The notes beneath the pieces are model-generated. The model made no database searches, was not told where the DNA came from, and saw only the letters and a program-made list of their open reading frames with translations. The translations under genes were made by a program, and so were the position numbers. This document shows positions 46,561 through 59,600 of a stretch of DNA of 64,000 nucleotides, piece by piece (position 1 is the stretch's first letter; each line of letters begins with the position of its first letter). Source of the stretch: Mesaphorura yosii (lineage: Eukaryota; Arthropoda; Collembola; Poduromorpha; Tullbergiidae); contig WIXG01000280.1 of the NCBI GenBank assembly GCA_009869945.1, positions 1 to 64,000 of the forward strand, written 5' to 3'.

Positions 46561-49500
46561 GTAATAACAATTAAATACACTCATTCGTCTATTATTTGTA
46601 CTTTTGCGCCTCCGCCATTGCATTGCTTTGAATGAGTGCGGCGGAAATCAGGTAACAATATAACATCTCGTGCATTTTATTATCGTTCTCGTTTTTGATC
46701 TCATCTTCAAATACCACAATTGCATTTGCATGCAGTTCATGACTGCTCGCAAATGTGATCTCAAGATTCAAGCCTTTTGAGCTTGTGCTTGCTGTGATGA
46801 AATTATGACTCATAAAATGCACGAACCCACAAAGCACAAACCCGGGGTAAAATGTAAGCCCACAAAATTATATTACATTTCGGCACTTCATGCTGCATTC
46901 CTTCGTCTTCCGTGCTCAGAGTCGTTTTCCAGCCAATGCAGGGTAAAACGCCGCGCATCAAGACCAACGACCAGCAAGCACCAAAATTACGCAATATTAA
47001 GTGCTGGCACTTCACCCGACGTCCACTACGAGGACGACGACGCCTCCACTCCAAAATCCATAACAGAGCCCATAATTCAAATCTCACCATGTGGTCATTG
47101 TCTGTCTGCCCTGCCTGCACTGCCTTCGTGGTTCATTGCCCTACACGAAGATTGCGCAACACCACGCAAGACACACTGGAGTGGCTTTCACTGGCTGCAC
47201 TGCACTGCACATACACAATAGAGACTGGCATGGCGGCGTGGGAGCCAGGATCCAGTCACCAAGCCCATAAATCATATAAATTGACTCAGCGGGCTGGCTG
47301 GCTTGGACTTCGCCTCGATGTGGCTTGGCGTATCTCGGAGTGCATTAAAATGGCTTGACTTGGACTTGGCGGGCCCGGCCATTAATTTATTACAAAGCTG
47401 AGTGCATTGTCAGCGCAGTGCGTGGCGCGCGAAGGCCGGAATTGCAGTCACTGCATGCATGCGTGCGTGTGTGCTTGGTGAATGCACAAAGGAGTAAGAA
47501 AGCATCTTGAGATTAAAAAGAATCCTGTCCGCGACGAGAAGAGATGACAAGGAAAGGCAAACAATGCTGGCAGCAAATTAAACGTAATAAAATACTAAAG
47601 TAAATAGTCGGTCGGCTTACTATACGTACTTCTTTGGCTTGGTCGGCTGGCTCATCGACGAGATTCTGCGAAAGCATAACTTTCTCCAGCCTGCGCGCTT
47701 TCACTGTGTGTGCGTGCGCAGAGCGGACTTTCGCCATTTCGCATTTCGCATTGTCGAGACGAGAATTGCATCATTACACGATGCTCCGCTGCTATTTTTA
47801 TCTCTAATTCGATAGTTTTGTCACGATCTGATAGCCAGGCACAGGCGGTGAAAACGTTGAAAGTGAAAGCATTTATAAAACGGGGAAGTAAAGTACAGAA
47901 AAGTAAAAGTGACCTGCAGCCATTTTAATAATGGTTTCTTCCTTTTCCATTGCGTTTGCCTTAAATAAAAACGTCCTCGCGCGCGTGTTTTGACTCGTCC
48001 TTGCTTTCGTTTACTTTCTCTTTGGTGACTTTGTTTTTGTGTTTACCTTCCTGTCTTTGCTTTTGCTTGTGATTGCGCTGCGCCTGGTTTAAATCTCAGA
48101 AATGATAATACGACTACGACTCGCACTCGGCTGGGCCACGACAGAATTCCAAAAATCTCAATAACCTGCCTGGCATGGCAGTGGAAGCCCGAAGGGAGCG
48201 TGTCGTGTTCCGGCTCAGAAGACAGAAAAGCTTTACTACCTTGCTGGCTGGCAGTCAGACAGCCAGGCAGGCAGGCTTCCGGTTGGAAATGAGCTAAATT
48301 AGTTTACATTTCAAATGCCGTATAAACCTGAGCATTCGTTGACAATGCAATGGCGATGACAGTCGAGTCAACTCAATTCTGCGAATTTGCCTTGTTTGTT
48401 TAGGTGCTTTTACAATATATTGTTTAGGTATTACAATAAGTTACGTAGTACGATGTGATGATGGACTATGAACTTGTAAGGCACGTACTTATGAAACCTG
48501 ATGCCAGTATTACAATACGGCATAGAAAATTACGGGTATTGTCAAGCTCGGTGACTCACTCGCATGGTTAGCGTAATTACGGCATCGAATCGCATGAAGC
48601 ATGGCAATTTAGTAATTAATTGATTTCGAAATTCGCGTTTCATTCACATACGCCTTATTTCATTTAAAATAAGCCGTATGCAGGCAGTAATTAAATTAAA
48701 TGCCTGCCCACGTCGCGCTAAATGTTGAATGCTAAATAGCAGCGTAATTGTTCTTGTTGGCTGTTAGTCGGATTTGTGTAGAATCACGAATCAAGTTATT
48801 ATTAATTCAATTCAGGTCAATTTATGAAGGGGACAAAAGCATGTAAACAGGGATGATGTGAGTTACCGCCCACCTGCTGCCGCTACGACGACACGACGTG
48901 CGACATGATAGCCTTAAATTAAAGTGTTTAAGTGCAGTCAGTGAGTGCAAGAGACATGAATTGCAATGGCAATCTGCTTAAAGAGAATTCCCTTGTTTAC
49001 GAGCTGCTCCAGCACCCGCACGATTTAGAGTTTACTCTCAACTTTTAATTTCCCATGATAATTTCGAGCAAGATTCATTGCAAGATGGTCTCACGACCAG
49101 ACGCTAAGAACGTGTGAGTCTCAAGAACGAAAACGAAAGCATCCAAGGCCAAAATGCGTGTGGCGTGCCTATTTTGCTTGAATAAAGTAACAAGCACACT
49201 AAATTGGCATTCTACACGGGGCTCGAGCACTGAGTGCATTTTCTAGCTCATTAATTTCATTTCTTCTTGTTGTTTCCCCATTTACAATTCCCAAATAGCA
49301 ACAGCAACAAGCGACCAGCAACATCTGGAGCCTTGCCTTGCCTGCTCTTGCCTGGCTGGGCTTTGGGTTTGTTTTCCGGTGGTATGCTTGTGCCATTGCC
49401 AAGCTCGTCTCTACAATTACAATTGTTGTTTTATGTGGCAGTCACAATAATAACGAGCATAAGCGTTAGCGTACAGAAGTCTGTGTGCTTGTCTGCCTGC

Positions 49501-52500
49501 AGCTCACAGTGAAATGTGAAAGTAAAGCACAAGAGAAAGTATATCGTTAAAAGCGAGTGGAGCAGTTATGCCATGTTTGCATTGCATTATTATAAGCCAA
49601 GCACCTATTTCTCTTAAACCAGGGGCAGCGACAACAAGCAGCACAGCACACACAGGAAATACGTACCATTAACCTCGTGCTTGGCTTGGGCTCTTGACTT
49701 GCATGTAATGCAAACGCACTGCAATTCTGCTTTTCTGCTGTCTTGAATTCCAGAACCAAAAATATGCGAAAGGTGAAAGTAAAAGCAGACGTAAAAATTT
49801 CCCATGCGTCAAATTTTTGTACAACGAAAACATGTAATTTACAACGTAAATTGCTAAACGGTGCACAGTAAGGAAATTGCATTGCACATACACATTCGCG
49901 AAACGCGAAAGCGAGTGCGAATTTTTAATGAACACATTTATGATGAGTGATTTTATGACCGGGCAATTTAGATGAGGCGATACCTCAATTAGCTATTAGG
50001 CTATTAGCTGCTTGGATATTCGAATTTAGTATTTAGCAATTAGGCAGGCAGGACAGAGATCGCGTGCTTGGCTTTATTGACTACCTTGCCTTTACTACCC
50101 TGCGTACTGATAAGAGTCATTAATGGATTTGAACTCACGCACTGCCTGCCAAGCCTTGTCATTCATTACGCATCATCGGAAGTCGTTACGTGTTCACTTG
50201 TTATCGGCAAATGCGAAATGGGAATTGCGAATTATGCGGAATTAAGGCGAGGGCGAATCGAGGTCAAATTGTGCACGGCGACCGCAGTTTGCAATTTGCA
50301 ATGCGATTTTTATTAAACATTCTCCACATGCCAGCAAACACGGCACAACACAGTACAGTAAACGGAAAGAAAGCGAAAGGCGATCGGCGTTTAGCGTTTG
50401 GCTTGATTTGCGCCGAGCCTCAGCCCGAACATCAACATCATTATCATAGTCATTATCATTTAGATCAGAAACCCTACCCGGCACAACCACGATCGCGGTG
50501 ACGACCACGGCGACGCCGACGAGGAGGAAACAGCTTTTCTTTTGTGCTCTTCGCTGAGCTTTTTCTTTTGCGTTTGCTTTGTAATCCAAGAATCAAATAG
50601 AATAAATTGACTTTCATTTTTCTGGTTGGTCGTAGTCGTGGAAAACCCGAGACAAAGCAGAATCTCCAAACAACAAAGCAGCCAAAGTCAATGAGCACTG
50701 AATTCTTTTCTCCCGTCGTATTTATTATCTTTCAGGGAGCTGCAGGCAGACAGGCTTGCGATGCGACTGCGACCTGAGATTGGAAAAAGTCAGCCGGGCC
50801 CGAGATCTGCTGCGATTTGAGCCAGAAACACCTTCGAGATAAATTCGCACACACACACACCGACGCTGACTTTTATCGTTGATCGTTGCTGTTTTGTGGT
50901 GTGAGTCGGTAAATGATGATGTTCCCTGCAGTCTTCGAGACAATGGAATTTTTTACAGGAAAAGAAAGGAAACAGACAGGAGTAGAAAAGGTGATCCGGG
51001 CGCGGCGCGCGCTCGTAATCTATTTTCCTGTATCGCCCGCGTCGCGTCGCGTCTTGAAATTCTCATCAAAGAAATTCCAATTGAATGCTGCCCCGCTGCT
51101 GCCCATCTTTCGTCCTCGTGGTTGTCGATGGACGTAGAAATACAAAAATCACGACTGCCCTGCCGGCCAGCAAACAACAACAATGCAGGGCAGCAAAGCA
51201 AAAGCAATTCTCATCGTCGTCGTCGTCGTATTCTCGTATTGTGTTACAATGTGATAAATCTTGAATGGATGGCTTTCGCTCGACTTTGACTTGTCTTCTC
51301 TGCGCTGCTTTTTCAAAGGCAATTCACAATTGAAATGTACGTACGTGAATCCGAATCCGAATCAGAAAGAGTCCAAGAAAAGCAGGACGAACAAGATGAG
51401 GTCCGGCGTGGATGGCGTGATGAGGAAATGGAGATAAATATAAACAAACGGGCCGGGACGGGCAAGCAGGCAGGCAAGAGGAACTCGATACTCGAGCACT
51501 TGGTTGCATTGTAAACGTAAAGCAATGGCGATGGCTGAATCATGCTGATAGCCACTTGAGACACGCACGCACAGCGACTCCGCGCGGCGGCCGTCGCTTG
51601 GGTTTGGTGATGGGCCCTAATCAAGTATTGTTGTACTTTTCTTTTATTTGTGCCCGTGCTTGTGCCCGCACTCCACTCGACTGAGTCTTGGGTTGAGCAG
51701 GAGATCGTATTTCCAGTATTTTACTCGTGCTCGTGCTCGTTGAGAGCCTCTTCCTGCCGGACTGCATTGTGCGAGAAGATTTATTGTTTATTGTTTGCTG
51801 TTTACACAGGAATAGAATCACGAATAACGTGCGGCTGGCTGCGTGGCAGGAATTGCATTGTAGAATGAAAGATTGATGGCTGGCGCGGCGTGGAGGATTT
51901 AAAGAGCTCAGGCCCGAAAGCTTCAGCGCTTAGAATTAACGACTAAGAAGCTGGTCCATTAATTAATATCAGGCCGTGACCAAACACAGTGAAGTGCAAG
52001 GCAATAATTTTAGCCAGTCCATCATTTTTATGCCGTGCCCGCTATTTTGTGGCGCCAGTTTGGCTACAGCAATATTAGGCTACATGCTAGCCGGCTAGCA
52101 CTCTGCATACTGCATGAGGAGACGACAGACGACTATCTTTTATCCAAATCTCTCTTTATGTGCGAACAAACAAATGAAGATGACGTTGATGACAATTGAA
52201 ATAATCTTAAGTATACGACACGACGGCAATGCGAGCCTGTGAGCCAAGCCAAGCCAACCCATGCCAGGCCAATAGAAAAATTGTGAAAAGTAGTGTGTGT
52301 ACATAAAAATATGCGTATGCGTACGAGTACGAGTCGTGAAGTGATAAGACACGTTTGCGCCGCGTCGAGCGTGAAGAAAGTATATGAAATTGAACCTTGG
52401 CCCTCGTTATCCTATTTTACACGCATTTGGATTTGACCAGGATTGTCAGCATTTTGAAGCAGCACAGAACCAGAAAAGAGAAGAGACAGGAGCTTATCAC

Positions 52501-55500
52501 ATTCGAGACGCGTCATAATCGTAAAGCGTTACGCACTTTTCTTGCAAGTACGCGTACGTAGAAAACTGCAAAGTAGTCAAACGCAAAATGCTGGCACACA
52601 CAAACTTTTCAAATAGCAATAGCGTTTTGTCATTGTCGTGGGTTCGCATCGCATAAACGCAAGCACGGGAACGGGCATGAGCACAGCTGAAAAGTGGTTT
52701 CGATTCTGATTGTAAAAAGTTGAGACTTGGCGTGGCGATGAAAATGTTCTTTTCCTGGAAGAACGAAGAAAGTCGTCGTCGTCGTTCTTATTCGTCTTCG
52801 TCAAGCTATTGCCTTGCATTGCTTTGCCATTGTGGCTATTGTTGTTGTTGTTGTTGTTGATACTTTTCTCAATTCAGAGAAAGCTGCCTGGCTTGGTTTG
52901 GGTTGGGTAAAAAAATAAATCGTATTGAAAAGACATCCCATATCGCAGTCGCATTGAAAAGATGAGACTCTATTCATTCTATTTTGAAATTGAAACTTCG
53001 CCCGCGTCCGCGTCCAGTTTCAAGTCTCATCCTGTCATTGTCCTGGCTGGGTGCTGGTGCCGATATTTCGCCAGCCCACGCAATTGACGCAATATTCCAC
53101 GAACAACGATCTTTGCTTGCCTTGGCCGTTTTGTTATTTAGCGAGTTTGTGTCGATGTTCGAGTGAAATCTCAAATCGCAAGCGAATTCCACGAATTTGC
53201 GACTTTTTTTTTAGCGGAGATGGTGGCGGTAACGATTTAATTTTGCTGCCGCAGCATTTTCGTCGCGTTTTTTGCGCCTTGTCCAGGTGCTTGAAATCGT
53301 TTTACGGTTTTGCAGGTCCAGGCCCCCCACAATTTATCTATGAGCGCAATCAGATCAAGTGGGACGGCTGGACAATGACCATGCGGTGATAAGAAAAGAA
53401 AGTGAGACGGTGATAAGATAAATCGCAAAGCCGATAGCGGCTGCGACTGCGACAAATGACAGATTATCTTCGCAATATTTCCATTAACCTCTGAAACTGT
53501 AATGCACGGCCTGAAAATCACAATTACCGCTATATCTTTTGTTCTGCTGCGCTGCCACTGTCGTCGCATCATCACTCATTCGGCCTCCTCAATCATGTCA
53601 TTCTTACGATTCTTCTTCCTGGCCCGCTTGGATCAGCCATTGTTCAATCGTCCATTGTCCACGTGCGACGACATTGACATTTATAATGGCGCGTATTGCA
53701 GTAATGTCGTAATGCGTCTTGTAATACGTCCAGTCTGCCATTTTGAGTAATACAAAACGCACGAATCACACTCTTATAAAGCAAAGCAAGAGAAAGCCAG
53801 TAAAAAGATACAAAGGCTATTAAAATGATGAAGGATGCGTTCCCGTCCCGCCGGCCGCGTCGCACGTGTCACGCGCTATGCGTGTTGTAATCCGGGAGAT
53901 AAATGTCGCCCATACCACTTGGGCACTGGGCAGCTTGGCAGCTCGGGCTCAGGCTTGGGCTTGGATGTGAAGAATAAAAACGGTCAGCGCTTGGACCAAT
54001 GAACCGACCATGATAAGGGCGACTTCTGCCCATTTTTCTTGGCCGAAACTGGCCAGGCTAAATGGCTCGCCGCGGAGCTTTGTAATGGTACAAGTTTGAT
54101 TTAATCTCCATGCTTGTACTGCTCAGGCTCGGACGTGCGCGTATTTTTATCAATTTCCAGGCTCACATATGCTGCTCAAGCGCGCGAAGTCGCCTGTGTG
54201 TGAGCCAGTGTGAGTAATAACGGCAAACTTTTCGCATTGAATATGAATTGTAAGTGTTTTCGCATGTTCCCCGTTCACATTCACCATTCACGGCTGCTCC
54301 GCTGTGTCTGTGCCGTCGCCGTCGTAATTGAAAAAGCAAAGAGAATGGTCGTCCCGAGAGAGCAACGTGCAACGAAGTGCTGAAGGCCATTTCCAGGCCC
54401 GTCCCGGCTCGTTCGCGTGGCCGTGGCGTGGCGATGTTCGTAATCCAATATGATCAATTGTCGATGACGAAGCCGATGATGACTACGGCTCAATGCTTCC
54501 CTCAACTGGGCAAAGTCAAAGATTCGTTAACAAAATCGAATTTGAGAAAATGTGGTGCAATATGCAAATGTGTCGTGGGGGCGGCTGAGCGGAGGTGACT
54601 GACTGACTGCATTTCCTAAATTATAATTAAGTAAATACACAAGGCGAGAAAAGCTTCGCCTTTGCGAAACGCAGCTTGCGACTCACTCTCGGCTATGACG
54701 ATGACAGAAGGGGACAAATACAAACAAAAATACGCACAGTGTTCAAGTCCAAAATGTCCACGCCGCAGAGAGTTGAATGATGATGGTGACAGTGGCAGGC
54801 GGGCCGGCAGGGCAAGCCATGATTATGATGAACTCACGCCGTGGGAGTTTGTCTGGTCTGCATGGCACGGGCGAAGAGAAGATGAGCAAAACGCAGCGCA
54901 GTTCAGCACAGCGCAGAGATGAAAATGATGATGATGATGTGACACCATGAAATAATCTACTTGCTTCTCGGTCCAGAGCTTCTCAAGCAGAAGGGAGACT
55001 CCGCTCGCATATTGCATTGTGTTGCTGTTGCGTAATGCGTAGCCATGGCCAACTGGGCCTTATTATTGCATTACCCATTACGGGCCTCACCGCACCGCAC
55101 GCAAATTTAATAAACGAATGAGAATCTCATTGAAATCATAATCACAATCACGGTTGGTCGGTGAATTCAATACATTATGCAGCAGCATTGTGCCTTTCTC
55201 CCTGCGAAACGCGTAACGCGCGGCGTGCATTTCATTGCGGCAGGACCACAATACAGCTACAGATTTTTAAACCCCAGCCCTTACGTACGTAGGATTCTCA
55301 TTATAATAATAAAATGGTAAGGAAAGGCAATGCAATGGCATAAAGGACGTCGTACACGTAAGCGTAATAAAATCCAACGCATAAAAAGAAGTTTATAAAA
55401 AGCAGAGCGAGTGCAAGTGTGGTGGTGAAAGTATAAAAAAACAGGGTAGAGCAAGTACAGTACAATAAAAGTATACAAATACAAACAGCAAACACGAGTT

Positions 55501-56552
55501 AAAGCTGGCAGTAGCTGGGCAAGTGCTGAGTTGAGCTGAGTGAGATTTTATGTACCAAACGCAGGGTTTTGAAGGGAAGCAGCTCGGCTCGAACTCGAAT
55601 TCGCTTTGCTTTGCGCAAGTGCTCGTCTTTCCCGAGCTGAGTTGCTGCCAGGAAAGTGGAGCAAAAGCAAAACCACCGTGGCGTACCGTGCCAGAGACAA
55701 ACAGCGAGTCGACAGTGCAGAAAGTGCTTCGCATCGCTCTCGGGATCAGCAGAATTCAGAATACGCATACACAAAGTTTAAGCTCCAGACCGGGACGGCG
55801 TAAGCGTGAGCATAACGTGTCTCCGTGAGTGTGTGTCAGTGTCAGCTCAAGCAAGTGACACTTTAAGAAGATTAAGATTACATCGCACAACTGCCAAACT
55901 GTTTTGTTGATACTGCTTTGCCCGCCGCCACCGCCGACGACGACTGTAATTAAGTGCTTGACGCTTGACAGCGGCCACCCGCCGAACTGCATCAACAACT
56001 CGCATCGTCGACTTTTGAACGCGTGGGTGGACGGAACGTCGAAATTTGTGCTTTTGCGGTTCTAAAGGTGAAACACCAGAGGAAATTGACAGTGCATTTG
56101 ACGACATAGGACATTTTATTGCCGTCACGAAGACGCGCCGCAAGGATTTTCATTTAGTTCGCGAGTTCACCAATTTGCAACCTCGAACTTTGCCTTTACG
56201 GTGGCTTTGGCGTCTGTCCCAAATTGAATTTAGTGCATCAATTATTCATTCAACAACTTTCGTTATTCACGTGAAATCCGACAAATCAAAATGATTGAAA
56301 TGCGCCTGCAAGTCGCCAGTGGATCGATTTCTTGTAAACGTTTCCTGGAAATTTTCAACCAGGGTACTCCGAGCGCGGACGATGCTTTGAAGCTTTGATA
56401 AACGTTCTGTGACCGTGACTGATTCTTGGAATCGTTTTTACTAAACTCAAACTGAACTGGAACGAAAATCCGCGGGGGTGGACGCGAAATCGAATTCGCA
56501 TTTGCAGGAATTTTAAATCCCCACCTGGAAAGTGACCCGTCACTCAGCCGTC
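46561..56552. other. 10-kb gene-poor region
   Basis: No supported gene. Simple repeats include CA at about 50850-50860, CGT at about 51211-51228, TTG at about 52838-52859 and ATG at about 54925-54939. CAGG-type runs recur, for example near 48264. The last kilobase (about 55.5-56.55 kb) is less repetitive and may contain the promoter and 5' untranslated region of the gene starting at 56553; no TATA box is obvious. Confidence 0.45.
52838..52859. repeat. TTG trinucleotide microsatellite
   Basis: About seven perfect TTG units in noncoding DNA. Seen directly. Confidence 0.8.
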
Positions 56553-56619
56553 ATGTGGCTAATTTTGGAGCTCATCGTGTTTACGACGATCATTCTCGCC
56601 GCCCACACGACCGTCAGCG
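56553..56619 (+). CDS. First coding exon: signal peptide of a gene continuing rightwards (partial)
   Basis: ATG at 56553 opens 22 codons, MWLILELIVFTTIILAAHTT then VS, and one base of a glycine codon, ending at a perfect donor (G then GTAAGT at 56620). The peptide is a classic secretory signal: a hydrophobic core and small residues at the expected cleavage site (TVS-G). A phase-1 junction immediately after the signal peptide is usual for immunoglobulin-superfamily genes, and it equals the phase needed by the Ig exon of the Dpr-like gene, but that gene is on the other strand. So this is probably the start of a separate surface or secreted protein, possibly a related Ig gene. No downstream exon was recognised before 64000, implying a first intron longer than 7 kb. 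Confidence 0.6.
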
Positions 56620-59600
56620 GTAAGTCTACCAAACCGAATTTTACTTACCGCTCTAATCTCACGTCGCATACGTAGAATCGAGACTAGCTATTAGGCAATT
56701 CGCAGTTCGCAATTAGGAGTTATTCGAGTTATAGGTTATTGGATTCGTATTTACGCTCCAAGGCTTTTGTCTCTTTCTGCCACTTTCGATTAGCTTAATT
56801 ACTCTCTTGTATTATTAGCTTGGAGTAAAAATTTCGGTGCTTTGACCCACCCAAAATTGACCAACCAAATTCGTGTTCCAATTTCTGTTGGGAAGCCAGC
56901 ACAGCAACGACTGCGGCAATAATTTAGTGAGCAGAACACAAGCAAATAAGTATTCAGGGCTTCGAGTCGTCGTGAAATCCGCTGTCATTGCGAGCATTTC
57001 CAGGGCCATTACCCTTTTTTACCATTGCCATGCTGTAAAGGAAAGCACGGCAGCACAGCGCAATGAGCACAGGCAATGCCAGGCAATTCGGATTAACGAG
57101 AGTCCATTAAAATAAAACGCTCACTTTGCTCTCTTTCTCTTGCCCAGTCTGAGTCCAGTCTGGCAATTTCAGCTTGGCTGTGGACCACTTGCCCATTATT
57201 CTTTGGGCCTGCGCAGGGTTCGGGTTTCGGCTGGCGCGAGTTTCAAAATTCGTGGTCTTACGCAGCGAGTTGCGGGTTGTGGACGATTACACAATTGCAA
57301 TTTACAGCCATGTCACGCCGTGTTTACATTACGTTTACATTTCGCGGATGACAATTTTTGTTACTAGGCAAAAGGCGAATGCGAAATGTGCAAAAATCCG
57401 AGAATGCATTATTAATGGTATTGCCGTCGTTCATCATTCTTTTCCATGCCAAGCGAAGGCAAAAAGCAGGCTCAGGCGTCAGTTCAGCTACGAGTAACGT
57501 ATTATTATGTATCATCGTTATAATGTGCTAAGACTCGTGTTTAGTGTTTAACATGCAGCAGCCAGCAGGCAGTCAGGCAGGCACGGTGAAGAAATTCGAC
57601 TCGAACGGCGAACATGTGCAGAAAGAAAGTGGGCTGAGAGGATAATACAATCGTAATTTATCAAGCGAAGCAAAAAATTGCTGGTAATATTCATAATGCG
57701 GCAGCGTAGCTGTTGGGTAATAACTTCACCAGCAGCACCAAGCAAGCAAGCAAGAAGAATGCATGTATCATATCGCCATCGCTGCTCTGAAATTATTGCT
57801 TTCATTTTTGCAAACCGTGTTCGTGTCCCGTGCAGCGAAAAGCAAAGCAGCGCTGCTGTTGTAAAGGGAAAAAGAAAACCATAAATTCTGGCTGGCGAAA
57901 TGTAACGAAAAAATAAAGTTTATGAGCCTCAGCTGCTTGTTACTCATTTCCCTGGCCTGCCTGTCTCTACGCTGTGTATGATGATTATGAGCTCGACTCG
58001 ACTCGACCCAAATCTGGGCCGCCGAGCTCCGATGCATGCTGAGTGCGTGCAAAAGTGCAATCGCGAAACACACGACCGGCGAACTCAAGTCGCTCCAGCC
58101 CGTAGTCTTGAAACTAAAGAAAGCCAAGCTCAAGTCAGAAGCCATTGACAGGTTAAATTCTGGGGATCGCGATGGTAAATGCAAATGCAAATCGACAAAT
58201 CTAGCAGCCGCAGCCACGCATAGCCTCAAATTCGTGAATCGCGAAATATACTCGTAGAAAGTTAAATCTAGCAAATTATTGCGCGCGCAAATTTTGGCGA
58301 ACACGAACGCGAATTCTAAATTGCCCGTTGATTTATTCAAGCCGCGTTCTGCTGGCTGCCGCTCGGCGCTGCTGCGTCACCGTCGTTTCGTCGAAGCCCC
58401 ATCGCACTTCATTTTACTTTTACTTACTTTATAGGTCAAACATCGGCTCGGCTCGTTCTCGAGTTGGGCGTTTGACGTTTCGCATTACATATTCACAAAG
58501 GAAAGGCAGGGCAAACGGCAAAAACATGTGTACTCGGCCTGGGCTGGCACGGCTTTCACGAGACGACTTTCGCCGTGTCGTGTCATTTCCATGCACGCGC
58601 GGAGGCAGGTACAGTTTGCAAGAAAAATGAGCGGCCTCCGCAAGCTGAATACTAAACCAACGAACGACGAACAACGAGCCTGGGCCTGAGCCTGAATTAT
58701 GATGTTGTAATTCATGTTTTCGTAGCACAACGCAACCCAGTACAAAGAAAGCCGCGTCACATGCACGAACGCGAGTTGCTTAAAGAAAATTTGCCTTTCC
58801 CGCGACTGCGAACGAGAATCGAGGAAGTATCTGTATCGTGGCTGTGTAAAAGTAAAACGTAAAACTCCAAAAGATAAAAATTCAATTTGAACAGATTTCC
58901 TTAATAAAATCTTTTCGATGCGTTCTCACAAAGTAGAAGCATCAGAGTACACTACAAAACAGACGATCGAGGCAAAAGCACTGCCACTGCCAATGAATGG
59001 AAACCTCGAATCAATTTACGAAACCTTTATTTTGGGCACAACGAGAACATGAGACATGGCACGAGCTTAAAGCTTAAAGCAAGAGCAGAGTGAAAACAAG
59101 GCAAAAGCAGAAAACATGAAGATTAACTTTCTCTCGGCCGTGACATGCCTGCCTGCTTGCCTGCCACGCGTCTTCTTCCGCTACTGTTGTGAGACGACGA
59201 CCCAAACGGTGGTTTCCGAATTCCGATCCATGCAAATGTCTAGTCTTCAGTTCGAATTCATTGAATTCTTGCATTTGAGTCTGCGAACGCATGCGGGCTA
59301 AGTTGATTTCCTTGTAAATGCATTAGTCAAGCGAGCCGTACACCTTTTGCTTTTGAACAGTCAAGCAGACGGTCGGGCAATTCACGGGCACGGGAAAATT
59401 TATTTCCCCTTTTCAATGAGAGTGAAACACATTATATAATCCATGAAGCCTCAGCCTCAGTGAGTCGTGAGCTGTGAGCACAAACTACAAGACAAGACAG
59501 GAGTCAGTGAATTATTGGCCCACGCCGTAACCGTGGCCGTATTTTAGTTTACTAGCAGGGACGCGATACGCGATGCATTTCTTGTGTTTGGAATTGGAAA

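Noticed and set aside
56046-56294. Frame of 82 codons before the signal-peptide exon
   Set aside because: It begins without ATG and ends before the 56553 exon in another frame; more likely 5' leader sequence.
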